Notes: a model not told the origin generated them from the letters alone. Counted from the stretch's first letter, positions 1 to 7,505 are shown. The stretch: 23,675 nt of DNA from Maccoyibacter sp900556645 (GCA_958349535.1 CATWDJ010000030.1:1-23675), one strand, 5' to 3'. Numbers and translations are program-made.

Positions 1-1
1 A

Positions 2-20
2 CCCCTCAAAGATTGAGGGG
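2..20. terminator. 8-bp hairpin at the left window edge
   Basis: Perfect inverted repeat: CCCCTCAA at 2-9 and TTGAGGGG at 13-20 around a 3-base loop. No T-run follows on the plus strand. On the minus strand it lies just downstream of the DUF2508 gene, and the bases after it fall outside the window. It could be that gene's terminator, but the T-tract cannot be seen. Confidence 0.45.
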
Positions 21-32
21 CAGGGGAGCTGA

Positions 33-55
33 AGTGTCGAAGACACTATTTTTAT
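33..55 (+). terminator. Short intrinsic terminator for a gene left of the window
   Basis: A 6-bp stem, AGTGTC at 33-38 and GACACT at 42-47 with a GAA loop, is followed by ATTTTTAT on the plus strand. This is a weak but complete intrinsic terminator shape for a plus-strand transcript entering from the left. It overlaps the stop codon of the convergent DUF2508 gene. Confidence 0.45.
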
Positions 56-270
56 ACCTCTTCAAATTGTTTTACACAGCCCAGCAAAAATTTATAACGC
101 AGTTGGAGAGCATTTAATTCATAGATAGAGCTATCAATCAAATCCGGTTCAACGGCATGTTCAAAATTTGCGTAAGCAGCATCAAGCTCTCGTTTTGTCT
201 GCCGGATATTGTCCAAAAGCAGCAAATAATGGGGATCTTTTTTCGAACTTTCTTTTGTTAATACAAACAT
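52..270 (-). CDS. DUF2508 (YaaL-like) family protein
   Basis: Encodes 72 residues with no membrane segment. The core shows the pattern of the DUF2508/YaaL family: a helical stretch with RELDAAYANFEHA, then PDLIDSSIYELNA and a last helix ending at the C-terminus. The function of the family is unknown. In Bacillus yaaL follows recR; here recR is not next to it, since the upstream neighbour on the minus strand is the divergent pilus operon. The reading frame is open further upstream to 342, but ATG at 270 is the start I choose because AAAGGATG lies just before it and the family homology begins there. Family assignment is from recalled pattern, not a search. Confidence 0.75.
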   Translation of the reverse strand: MFVLTKESSKKDPHYLLLLDNIRQTKRELDAAYANFEHAVEPDLIDSSIYELNALQLRYKFLLGCVKQFEEV

Positions 271-307
271 AGTATCACATCCTTTTGGAAAAACTTCCCT
301 TTCTAAT

Positions 308-350
308 AATAAGTATAAGCAGAGAAAATCCAAGTTATACAAAAAAATAT
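308..350 (-). promoter_or_regulatory. Candidate promoter of the DUF2508 gene
   Basis: Reading the minus strand from 350 downward, TTGTAT and TTGGAT are possible -35 boxes and TTATACT (with an upstream TG) or TATTAT are possible -10 boxes, about 40 bases before the ATG at 270. Several pairings are possible and none is close to consensus, so only the region is annotated. Confidence 0.3.
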
Positions 351-367
351 ATATTCACTATAACTTT

Positions 368-387
368 TTGACATCCAAAACCTTGGA
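368..387. promoter_or_regulatory. TTGACA followed by a short palindrome in the divergent region
   Basis: TTGACA at 368-373 has no suitable -10 box 16-18 bases on. It is followed directly by the inverted repeat TCCAA-AACC-TTGGA (374-387). The site lies between the divergent DUF2508 gene and pilus operon, so an operator is conceivable, but there is no further support. Confidence 0.2.
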
Positions 388-448
388 AAAAAGAGGATTT
401 CAAAGGAATTTCAAAAAAATGGACAAAAATATTTGTGAAAAACGCACA

Positions 449-477
449 ATGACAGATAAGGAAAAAGTTCTTAAAAT
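449..477 (+). promoter_or_regulatory. Likely sigma-A promoter of the Tad pilus operon
   Basis: ATGACA (449-454), a 17-base spacer and TAAAAT (472-477): five of six matches in each box. Transcription would start near 484, giving a leader of about 30 bases before the first gene at 516. The leader holds a strong AAAGGAGGG that runs directly into a three-codon ATG-CTT-TAG, then AGGAAAG before the real ATG. Confidence 0.5.
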
Positions 478-515
478 GATTTCTACAAAAGGAGGGATGC
501 TTTAGGAAAGTTAAA

Positions 516-935
516 ATGATAATATTGTTATTTCTGTTGATGGTGGCGGTTTTTACAGATGCTCGTACCGACAGGATTCCAAATCGGCTGATTATAACCG
601 GACTCTTTCTGGGATTGGGAACTTGTATTTTGGAAGAGGGAGTCATAGGGATTCCCCACTGGATTCTTCGAATCAGTATACCAATCATTCTATTTTATAT
701 CTTATTTTTCTTCGGCACCTTGGGAGCCGGAGATATCAAATTATTTTCCGTAATAGCAGGATTTTTGACAATGAAAGAATTTTTTACATGTGTAACAGCG
801 GCTTTTCTGGCAGCAGGGGTGATAGCCCTAGGAAAGTTGATTTTTTCTCATAAAGTAAAAAATCCACACACCATGCACTTTTCCGTGCCGATTCTGGCGG
901 GATATCTCTATTATTGTCAGGGGGTGATGAACTGA
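516..935 (+). CDS. Prepilin peptidase, A24 family (TadV/CpaA-like), first copy
   Basis: A 139-residue polytopic membrane aspartyl protease expected to cut the leader from Flp/TadE-type prepilins on the cytoplasmic side. Both catalytic aspartates are visible: D15 in DARTDRIPN, and D73 in the GAGD motif (70-73) followed by IKLF. The rest is about four hydrophobic segments. There is no N-terminal methyltransferase domain, as is normal for the short TadV/CpaA form. The start ATG has AGGAAAG seven bases upstream. The stop overlaps the next gene by four bases if that gene begins at CTG 932. It heads the operon; a second A24 peptidase lies at 7505-7930. Confidence 0.88.
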   Translation: MIILLFLLMVAVFTDARTDRIPNRLIITGLFLGLGTCILEEGVIGIPHWILRISIPIILFYILFFFGTLGAGDIKLFSVIAGFLTMKEFFTCVTAAFLAAGVIALGKLIFSHKVKNPHTMHFSVPILAGYLYYCQGVMN

Positions 936-1981
936 AAAAAGTAAATATGGCAATCTGTGATAAAGATACGGTATACATGCAAAAGTTGGGAGCCTATATC
1001 AAAAAACAGGAAAAGGAAACCTTTCAAATCAGCTTTTTTTCGGGAGAAGATTATCTGACAGAGGAGCTGAAAACCAGAGACTTTGACATTTTAATTCTGG
1101 GAAAAGAATTTCTGAAAACAGGAGAGAACTGTGGGAAGCAGACCATGTGTATCTATCTCAGCGACGGAAATGTGCCGGAAGAGTTCAGCAGTTGTCCCAT
1201 TCTCTTTAAATATCAGGCGGCAGACAGTATTTTGCGGGGAATACACTATTACTGGCAGGACTATTGCGGCATTGAAGGAGAACCGGAAAGCTTTTTTGGA
1301 AAAAAAGAGCTGATAACGGTTTTTTCTCCCCTACACGAGAAGAACCAGACCCCCTTAACCCTTGCTCTGGCAGAAATGTGCTCGGAAAAAGCCAAGGTCT
1401 TGTACATTAACTTCACAGTCTGCGGAGAATTCCGGCAATTGAGCGGGTTAAAAACAGGGTTGGATTTGGGAGATTTGTTTTATCTCATAAAAGAGGACCG
1501 GGAACGTTTTTTTGCAAAGATAAAAAGCAGTATACATGCCTACGGGAATTTTTATGTGATTCTTCCCATGGGAAATCCGGAGATATTAGCGGAAATCGGA
1601 AAAGAAGAGCTGCGGCAATTTTTGCGGCTGTTAAAGGAAAAAACCGAATATGACATGATTTTCTTAGATGTGGGGATGATGTTACCGGGATTTTTTGAAC
1701 TGTTAAAGGAAAGCAGTCGGATTTTTATTCCTCTCAGCGGTGGAGCGTTTTCCGATGCCGCAATGGAAGAACTGGAGAAGCTTTTGGAAAAGAAGAAGGA
1801 ACATCTGGAACAGAAGACACATAAAATTTTTCTGCCCTCGGAGGAAACAGAGAGAAAAGAAAGCTATGACATCGAAGAGATTATGATGGGGGAAATGGGA
1901 AAAACTGTGCGAAGAATATTGGAGGATGAGAAATTATTTGGAAACAGAGATGATTTTACAGGAGGTTTTGGAGCAGATTGA
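932..1981 (+). CDS. TadZ/CpaE-like pilus localisation ATPase with degenerate P-loop
   Basis: About 350 residues. The N-terminal third resembles a CheY-like receiver fold (KKVNMAICDKD, then DFDILILG). The C-terminal two thirds resemble a MinD/ParA ATPase. Where the family has a GK(G)GxGKT loop after 'VFSP', this protein reads LHEKNQTP (roughly nt 1325-1352): both Walker lysines and the glycines are gone. A Walker-B-like MIFLDVG remains (near nt 1660-1680). TadZ places the pilus machine at a cell pole or site, and atypical P-loops occur in the family. Start: AGGGGGTGATGAA (919-931) lies directly before CTG 932, whose CTGA overlap with the previous stop mimics the usual ATGA coupling. TTG 914 would contain the ribosome site, and ATG 947 is the conservative choice. 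Confidence 0.72.
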   Translation: MKKVNMAICDKDTVYMQKLGAYIKKQEKETFQISFFSGEDYLTEELKTRDFDILILGKEFLKTGENCGKQTMCIYLSDGNVPEEFSSCPILFKYQAADSILRGIHYYWQDYCGIEGEPESFFGKKELITVFSPLHEKNQTPLTLALAEMCSEKAKVLYINFTVCGEFRQLSGLKTGLDLGDLFYLIKEDRERFFAKIKSSIHAYGNFYVILPMGNPEILAEIGKEELRQFLRLLKEKTEYDMIFLDVGMMLPGFFELLKESSRIFIPLSGGAFSDAAMEELEKLLEKKKEHLEQKTHKIFLPSEETERKESYDIEEIMMGEMGKTVRRILEDEKLFGNRDDFTGGFGAD

Positions 1982-3167
1982 TTTGCAGGAGGAAATGAAT
2001 GACCGGCAACTGAAAGAATGTATTGAGGAGAAGGTCTGGAAATATGCCAAAGAGCATCTGCTGACTATGGAGGAACAGCAACGCTATGTAAAAGATATTT
2101 TTTGTACCCTGCGGAAATTAGATGTGTTGGAAGAATTGCTGAGGGATGATGAAGTCACAGAGATTATGGTAAATGGATGGAACCGGATTTTTTATGAAAA
2201 AGGGGGCAGGATTCATTGCTGGGAAAAAAGTTTTTCTTCCAAAGAACGGTTGGAGGACGTAATTCAAAAAATTGTGGCAAAAAACAATCGGGTAGTGAAT
2301 GAAGCAAATCCCATTACAGATACCCGCTTGGAGGATGGTTCCCGGGTCAATATTGTTCTGGAGCCTATTGCCATCGACGGAGCCTGTATTTCTATTCGGA
2401 AGTTTCCTAAAAAACCCATTACCATGGAACAGTTGATAGCATTTCATGCTTTATCTCCGGAAGTGGCAGAATTTTTGAAATGTCTTGTAAAGGCAGGATA
2501 TAACATTTTCATTTCAGGAGGGACAGGTTCCGGGAAAACCACTTTTCTCAATGCCCTTTCCGAATTTATTCCCGAAAAGGAAAGGATTGTGACCATTGAG
2601 GATTCCGCGGAGCTGCAATTACAAGGGGCGGAGAACTTAATCCGTCTGGAAACCAGAAACGCAAATGTGGAGGGCGTGGAGGAAATTACCATACGGGATT
2701 TAATCCGCACGGCACTGAGAATGAGACCGGACCGGGTCATCGTGGGGGAATGCCGCGGGGCAGAAGCATTGGATATGCTTCAGGCAATGAATACCGGACA
2801 TGATGGGAGCCTCAGCACCGGACATGCCAATTCCTGTCAGGATATCCTAAGCCGTCTGGAAACCATGGTACTTATGGGAATGGATTTACCCTTAAAAGCC
2901 ATACGGGGACAGATTGCATCGGGAATAGATATTTTGGTTCATGTGGGACGAATGCGGGACGGAAGCAGAAAGCTGTTAGAAGTGACAGAAGTAGAAGGAT
3001 TCGATGGAACGACCATTTTGTTAAATCCTATATGGAAATATGAAGAGAAGAGAAAAGGGGAAAACAAATGGGGAAGCTGGAGGTTGACAGGAGCATTAAA
3101 AAACACAGGAAAATTGCAGGCAGCCGGTTATGGGAATCTCTGCTCCCCTTGGGAATCACCGCCCTGA
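1926..3167 (+). CDS. tadA: TadA/CpaF pilus assembly ATPase
   Basis: A 413-residue secretion-superfamily hexameric ATPase powering Flp pilus assembly. Visible motifs: Walker A GGTGSGKTT (198-206), Asp box TIEDSAELQL (223-232), Walker B region VIVGECRGAEA (271-281, E275), and His box TGHDGSLSTGHANS (290-303). The N-terminal region LQEVLEQIDL to LDVLEELL is the usual CpaF helical N-domain, so translation must begin upstream of 1956: at ATG 1926 (GGAGG abuts it, an odd spacing) or ATG 1950. It therefore overlaps the tadZ gene by 32-56 bases. Its C-terminal residues LTGALKNTGKLQAAG look like the normal CpaF tail, and they lie in the 100 bases shared with tadB. Confidence 0.93.
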   Translation: MRNYLETEMILQEVLEQIDLQEEMNDRQLKECIEEKVWKYAKEHLLTMEEQQRYVKDIFCTLRKLDVLEELLRDDEVTEIMVNGWNRIFYEKGGRIHCWEKSFSSKERLEDVIQKIVAKNNRVVNEANPITDTRLEDGSRVNIVLEPIAIDGACISIRKFPKKPITMEQLIAFHALSPEVAEFLKCLVKAGYNIFISGGTGSGKTTFLNALSEFIPEKERIVTIEDSAELQLQGAENLIRLETRNANVEGVEEITIRDLIRTALRMRPDRVIVGECRGAEALDMLQAMNTGHDGSLSTGHANSCQDILSRLETMVLMGMDLPLKAIRGQIASGIDILVHVGRMRDGSRKLLEVTEVEGFDGTTILLNPIWKYEEKRKGENKWGSWRLTGALKNTGKLQAAGYGNLCSPWESPP

Positions 3168-3826
3168 TAGCCAGACTTTTTTACCGGAGCGTGGTGGCTT
3201 TGGTGTTATATGTTCCCATATCCCGGATTTGCATAAGATACCGCAGTAAAAAGCAGGAAGAGCAAAGAAAACGGAAGCTGAGAAAAGAATTTCAGGAGTG
3301 TATGGAGCTGGTGGCAGGAAATCTTCTGGCAGGCTATGCTCTGGAAAATGCATTTGCGGAGGCAGAAAAGGAACTGACAGAACTGTTAGGAGAAGAGAGT
3401 CCCATGAAAAAAGAGCTGGTAAAAATAAACCGGAAGATACAGATGAACCAACCTATAGAAAAAGTATTTGCAGAGTTTGCCCGGCAAAGCGGAGTGGAAG
3501 AAATCCAACAATTCTCAGAGGTAATGATATTTGCCAAAAGAAGCGGCGGTAATTTTGTCAAAATCATACAGGAGACTGCCCGGAACATTGGAGACAAAAT
3601 TATGGTGGAGGAAGAGATAGAGACCATGATTGCAGCCAGAAAGCTGGAGCAGAAGGTTATGAATCTGGTTCCGCTGTTTCTGCTTGCCTATCTGGATATC
3701 GTTTCCGGGGGATATCTGGATGTCCTTTACGGTAATGTAGGAGGAGCCTTGTTAATGACGGTGTGTTTGGCTGTATATGGGGTGGCACTTCTGCTGGCGG
3801 AAAGGATGAGTCATATTGAAGTGTAA
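3068..3826 (+). CDS. tadB: TadB-like inner-membrane platform protein (T2SSF)
   Basis: Encodes 252 residues: an N-terminal membrane segment (about 25-52), a basic cytoplasmic stretch, a type II secretion F domain (about 76-200, with FQECMELVAGNLLAGYALENAF and SGGNFVKIIQETA), and two C-terminal membrane segments. It forms the membrane platform with TadC and is driven by TadA. The only usable start is ATG 3068, with AAAAGGGGA nine bases upstream, so the first 33 codons are read in a different frame through the end of tadA. It overlaps the next gene by 11 bases. Confidence 0.85.
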   Translation: MGKLEVDRSIKKHRKIAGSRLWESLLPLGITALIARLFYRSVVALVLYVPISRICIRYRSKKQEEQRKRKLRKEFQECMELVAGNLLAGYALENAFAEAEKELTELLGEESPMKKELVKINRKIQMNQPIEKVFAEFARQSGVEEIQQFSEVMIFAKRSGGNFVKIIQETARNIGDKIMVEEEIETMIAARKLEQKVMNLVPLFLLAYLDIVSGGYLDVLYGNVGGALLMTVCLAVYGVALLLAERMSHIEV

Positions 3827-4997
3827 AGAATACAAAAAAGTAGCAGTGGTTCTAGGATTGCTATGTGTTTTGGCGGTGGCTGCTTCATGGGGACAGAGGG
3901 TCATTCGTGACGGAACCATAGAGCGGAAAGAAGCAGGGGAAGGAAGCCGGATAGAAAATATCAGTGCTTATGTAGATGGGCAAAAGTATGATATGACTGT
4001 GGAAGTAGGGGAGAGAAAACTTACAGAGGAAGAGGCACAGAAATTATTTAAAAAAGCGGAAAAAGAAATTGACAAAACATTTCTTGGAGCAAACGAAAGT
4101 CCAGAGAAGATTACGAAACCAATCGTTATGAAGGAAAGCTATCAAGAAGGGATGGTAGAGGCAACGTGGTATCTAGATTGTTTTGATGTGGTAGATGTGG
4201 AAGGAAATCTTATCCGAGAGAAAATTTCTTCCGCGGGTACGGCTGTAAATGCCCAGGTATGGCTGTCCTATCAGGAATACCAAGAGGTATATCGCTTTTC
4301 TTTCATGGTATATCCGCCGAAATTGACCACGCAGGAAAAAATAGAGGAGGCACTGCAGGAAGCGGAGAAGGAAACGGAGAATCAGACAAAGCTGGTTCTT
4401 CCCACAAAGCTTGGAAAAAAAGAAATCCAATGGAAAAATCAAAAATCCCATAAGGTATTGTTGATTTTAATATTGGCGGGAATCATGCTGATGGTTTCTA
4501 AGGTAGCAGAAAAGGAGAAGGAACGAAGAGAAAAGAAAATAAGGGAAGAGGAATTGCTGTTGGCATATCCCCAGATGATATCAAGTCTGTCTGTTTTGCT
4601 GGGAGCAGGAATGACGGTTTCTAAGGCATGGGAACGTCTGGTAAACCGATACCAGACAAATAAAAAGAAAGAGGAAATTCTTTATGAAGAAATGACCATT
4701 ACATGGCATGAAATACAGGATGGTGTAGGAGAAAAAAGGGCATATGAAAATTTTGGGAGACGCTGTAATCTTCCGCCCTACAAAAAAATGGTGTCTATTA
4801 TTACCCAAAATCTGAGAAAAGGTAGCCAAAGTGTGCGTCAGCTTCTGGAAAAAGAAGCAGACATTACCATGCAGCAGAGAAAAAACATGGCAAAAAAACA
4901 GGGAGAGGAAGCGGGAACCAAGATGCTGCTCCCAATGATGATGATGTTAGGAATTGTGATGGTGATTGTGATGGTTCCGGCAATCCTGTCGTTATAG
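3816..4997 (+). CDS. tadC: TadC-like platform protein (T2SSF) with an added extracytoplasmic domain
   Basis: Encodes 393 residues. The layout is an N-terminal membrane segment (8-26), about 185 residues of probable extracytoplasmic domain (27-212), a second membrane segment (213-229), a T2SSF domain (about 245-365, YPQMISSLSVLLGAGMTVSKAW) and a last hydrophobic segment (370-392). Usual TadC proteins lack the large ectodomain. Within it, VEVGERKLTEEEAQ (62-75) and MVYPPKLTTQEKIEE (164-178) look like the ends of two related beta-type units. The start is TTG 3816 with AAAGGATGAG at 3801-3810; no ATG fits. The gene overlaps tadB by 11 bases and ends 10 bases before flp. Confidence 0.78.
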   Translation: MKCKEYKKVAVVLGLLCVLAVAASWGQRVIRDGTIERKEAGEGSRIENISAYVDGQKYDMTVEVGERKLTEEEAQKLFKKAEKEIDKTFLGANESPEKITKPIVMKESYQEGMVEATWYLDCFDVVDVEGNLIREKISSAGTAVNAQVWLSYQEYQEVYRFSFMVYPPKLTTQEKIEEALQEAEKETENQTKLVLPTKLGKKEIQWKNQKSHKVLLILILAGIMLMVSKVAEKEKERREKKIREEELLLAYPQMISSLSVLLGAGMTVSKAWERLVNRYQTNKKKEEILYEEMTITWHEIQDGVGEKRAYENFGRRCNLPPYKKMVSIITQNLRKGSQSVRQLLEKEADITMQQRKNMAKKQGEEAGTKMLLPMMMMLGIVMVIVMVPAILSL

Positions 4998-5007
4998 GAG
5001 GGAAAAC

Positions 5008-5196
5008 ATGAATAAAGAAAACAAAATTACAAAAGAAATCAAACGTTTTTTATATGGGGAAGAGGGAATCGGAACAGTGGAGATGATACTAATTCTGGTG
5101 GTGTTAATCGGATTAGTGATTATTTTTAAAAGCCAGCTCACATCTCTTGTAAATACCTTGTTTGAAAATATTTCCGGCGATGCAAAGGGAATATAG
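5008..5196 (+). CDS. flp: Flp-type (type IVb) major pilin precursor
   Basis: A 62-residue prepilin. It has a charged 20-residue leader (MNKENKITKEIKRFLYGEEG), then I21-G-T-V-E25 and a 20-residue hydrophobic helix. Cleavage is expected between G20 and I21, which puts the conserved glutamate at +5 as in class III/IVb prepilins. The mature pilin would be about 42 residues, typical of Flp1. ATG 5008 has AGGAGGG (4995-5001), the best ribosome site in the operon, fitting the need for the most abundant subunit. Its 3' end overlaps the next gene. Confidence 0.9.
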   Translation: MNKENKITKEIKRFLYGEEGIGTVEMILILVVLIGLVIIFKSQLTSLVNTLFENISGDAKGI

Positions 5197-6595
5197 AAAA
5201 AAGGCGGGTATTACCGTATTCCTGACGATGTTGTTGGCAATCTGCGGTTCCTTTCTGTTTGCCCTGTTGGAGACAGCAAGGGTAAAAGGACTGCACACCG
5301 AGGCACAGATGGTCGGTGATATGACCATAGAATCCATGTTTGCAGAATATCAGAAGAGTATCTATGAGGAATACGGAATCCTGCTGCTGGATGAATCCTA
5401 TCAAACAGGAAAATTTGACGGAGAAAATCTGGAAAAAGAGTACATACGGTTAAATGATATCAATGGGGAAAAAGAAGGAATGTACAGCCTAAGGCTGTCC
5501 GGCTGCGAAGTAGAAGCCTGTCAGTATGTGACAGATTATGGAGGAGCTCCTTTCCGGCGTCTGGCGGTGCAGAGCAGAAGCCCTTTTTTGACAGATTGGG
5601 AGGAACCGGAATTTGAACAGGAAAAAGAGAACTATCAGAGGCTGAAAGAAGAAAATCAGGATGTGGAAGAGGTTCTTTTGGGGGATTTTTCCGCTTGTAA
5701 TCAGTATGAAGAGGAAAAAAACCAAATAAATATTGTGGCAGAGTGGAGTCAGAATACCATTTTATCCAAGGTAATAAGGGATGAGAGCCTGTTGTCGTCA
5801 AAAGCAATCTCCCTAGAAGATACGCTGGAACATCGCAAAAGAAATCAGGGGAATATAAAAGGAGACAATGAAAATGCTTTCCTTGTGGAAAAGAAACTCT
5901 TTGCGGACTATCTGGAAGAAAAGATGGGAAGCTATACGGCACCGAAGGAGGATCATGCATTGGACTATGAATGGGAGTATATTCTAGCGGGAAAATCATC
6001 AGATAAAGAAAATTTGGCAGAGGTGTCGAAAAGTTTAATCAAGATTAGAGAATTGTCGAATATTGCGTATTTAGTAGCAGATGCGGAAAAATGTATGCAG
6101 GCACAGGAGGCGGCAGTTTTGGTAGCAGGATGGAGCCAGAATCCGGCAGTGGTGGAACTGGCAAAGTGGGGGATTCTCAATGCATGGGCATATCAGGAAA
6201 GTGTTTTAGATGTGCGGGCATTATTGGAGGGAGAGAAAATATCTTTTCTGAAAAATTCAGAAGAGTGGACCTTACAGACGGTGCCACCCCCACTGGCAAT
6301 GTCAGAGTTTTATACGGCAAAAAATTGTGAACAGGGTTGGGACTATGTCACTTATCTGAAATTCCTCTTATATATACAGGATGAAGAGGAGGTAAATTAC
6401 CGCTCCATGGATATTATAGAAGCAAATATTAGCAAAAAGGAAGGAATTCCATTAAAAATGGACCATATGGTGGTCTATTTGAGGATAAAAAGTACATACG
6501 AAGCAGAACCGCTTTTTTGGAATCATATAGGATTGGATACCGGAAAAATTCATGGCTTCACATTGGAAACAATAGAGGAATACTCCTATTTATAA
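5180..6595 (+). CDS. DUF5702 / TadG-like membrane-anchored protein
   Basis: About 471 residues. The N-terminus is short and basic (QREYRKK), followed by one membrane segment of the TadG/DUF5702 type (AGITVFLTMLLAICGSFLFA), then LLETARV and a long, acidic, probably extracytoplasmic region. The pilin-type +5 glutamate is replaced (ITVFL rather than TVE), so cleavage by the prepilin peptidases is doubtful. The precise role in Gram-positive Tad systems is not established; a pilus tip or assembly part is likely. The start is uncertain: ATG 5180 (17-base overlap with flp) or TTG 5162, neither with a good ribosome site, suggesting coupled translation. Confidence 0.72.
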   Translation: MQREYRKKAGITVFLTMLLAICGSFLFALLETARVKGLHTEAQMVGDMTIESMFAEYQKSIYEEYGILLLDESYQTGKFDGENLEKEYIRLNDINGEKEGMYSLRLSGCEVEACQYVTDYGGAPFRRLAVQSRSPFLTDWEEPEFEQEKENYQRLKEENQDVEEVLLGDFSACNQYEEEKNQINIVAEWSQNTILSKVIRDESLLSSKAISLEDTLEHRKRNQGNIKGDNENAFLVEKKLFADYLEEKMGSYTAPKEDHALDYEWEYILAGKSSDKENLAEVSKSLIKIRELSNIAYLVADAEKCMQAQEAAVLVAGWSQNPAVVELAKWGILNAWAYQESVLDVRALLEGEKISFLKNSEEWTLQTVPPPLAMSEFYTAKNCEQGWDYVTYLKFLLYIQDEEEVNYRSMDIIEANISKKEGIPLKMDHMVVYLRIKSTYEAEPLFWNHIGLDTGKIHGFTLETIEEYSYL

Positions 6596-6596
6596 A

Positions 6597-7505
6597 ATGA
6601 AAGAAAGCAGGTGCAGGGATATGTCTCTGTTTGCAGAAGAAAAGAAAAGCATAAGAAAAAATGAAATAAAATCTCTCTCGGAACAAATCGATCATGTACA
6701 CTCCTTCTGTAAAAAGACCCATAAGAAGAAAAGAAAAAAATCGCAGACAGAGGCATATCCCTGCGTCTGCAAAAGAGCAGCCTTTACCGTAGAGGCAGCG
6801 GTTGTTCTCCCGTTATTCGTAGGCTTTCTGGTGGTAATTCTGTTTTATTTCCGAGTATTGCAGACAGAAATCAGAATAGAAAAGGCAATGGCATATACCG
6901 TGAGAGTGACAGCGGCGTGTGTAAAGGAAGAGGAAAGTCAGGCGGATTTAGGAAAGATGCGGTTGATTTTTCTGGAAAGGCTGAAACGGGAACAGGTGCC
7001 AATAGAATACATAGATGGAGGAATTTTAGGGATTTCGCTGTGGAGTGCCGAAACAGAAAAGAAAAATGTGGGTCTTGGCGTCCGCTATGAAATGACTGCA
7101 CCCATAGGTTTTTTTGGGAAACTTACCCATACCGCAGAGCAGAAAGCAGAGGCACGGAAATGGGCAGGGTATAGTGGAGGCAATCATCTGGGAGAGGGGT
7201 ATGTCTATATCACAGAAACCGGAGAAGCATATCACAGGACAAAGGATTGTGCCTATCTGGATTTGAGCATTCAATCCGTATCGGCACAGCAGATAGAAAA
7301 CCTGCGAAATAAAAACGGAGGAAAATATCATAAATGTGAAAAATGCTGCGAAAAAAAGACATCAAAAGGAACTGTCTATATTACAGATTACGGAGATGTA
7401 TATCATGAAGAAATCGGATGCAGTGGGTTGAAACGTACCGTATATCTGGTGGAAATAGAAAAAGTGGGACAGCGTCACCCTTGCGGCAAATGTGGAGGAA
7501 ATTAA
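6597..7505 (+). CDS. TadE-like pseudopilin with two C-terminal Cys/His modules
   Basis: Encodes 302 residues. A long basic N-terminal tail (KKTHKKKRKKS at 40-49) precedes A61-AFTVEAAVV and a membrane helix to about residue 86: the TadE-type pilin motif with E66 at +5 from A61/A62. After a middle domain come two related modules. The first (202-250) is YVYITETGEAYH with C218 and a CEKC pair (C247, C250). The second (259-299) is TVYITDYGDVYH with C275 and a CGKC pair (C296, C299). The H-x4-C...C-x2-C pattern resembles Ada-type metal-binding modules. The start may instead be ATG 6621, which has GCAGGG before it. Stop and next start overlap as TAATG. Confidence 0.78.
   Translation: MKESRCRDMSLFAEEKKSIRKNEIKSLSEQIDHVHSFCKKTHKKKRKKSQTEAYPCVCKRAAFTVEAAVVLPLFVGFLVVILFYFRVLQTEIRIEKAMAYTVRVTAACVKEEESQADLGKMRLIFLERLKREQVPIEYIDGGILGISLWSAETEKKNVGLGVRYEMTAPIGFFGKLTHTAEQKAEARKWAGYSGGNHLGEGYVYITETGEAYHRTKDCAYLDLSIQSVSAQQIENLRNKNGGKYHKCEKCCEKKTSKGTVYITDYGDVYHEEIGCSGLKRTVYLVEIEKVGQRHPCGKCGGN

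Noticed and set aside
495..503. ATG-CTT-TAG directly after AAAGGAGGG before the first pilus gene
   Set aside because: The ribosome site abuts the ATG with no spacing, so it is unlikely to be translated.
5460..5999. Long minus-strand open frame (179 codons) inside the DUF5702 gene
   Set aside because: It is antisense to a gene that fits its operon by frame and overlap; it is rich in Pro/Ser/Leu/Phe, typical of antisense to a Glu/Lys-rich coding strand, and has no ribosome site.
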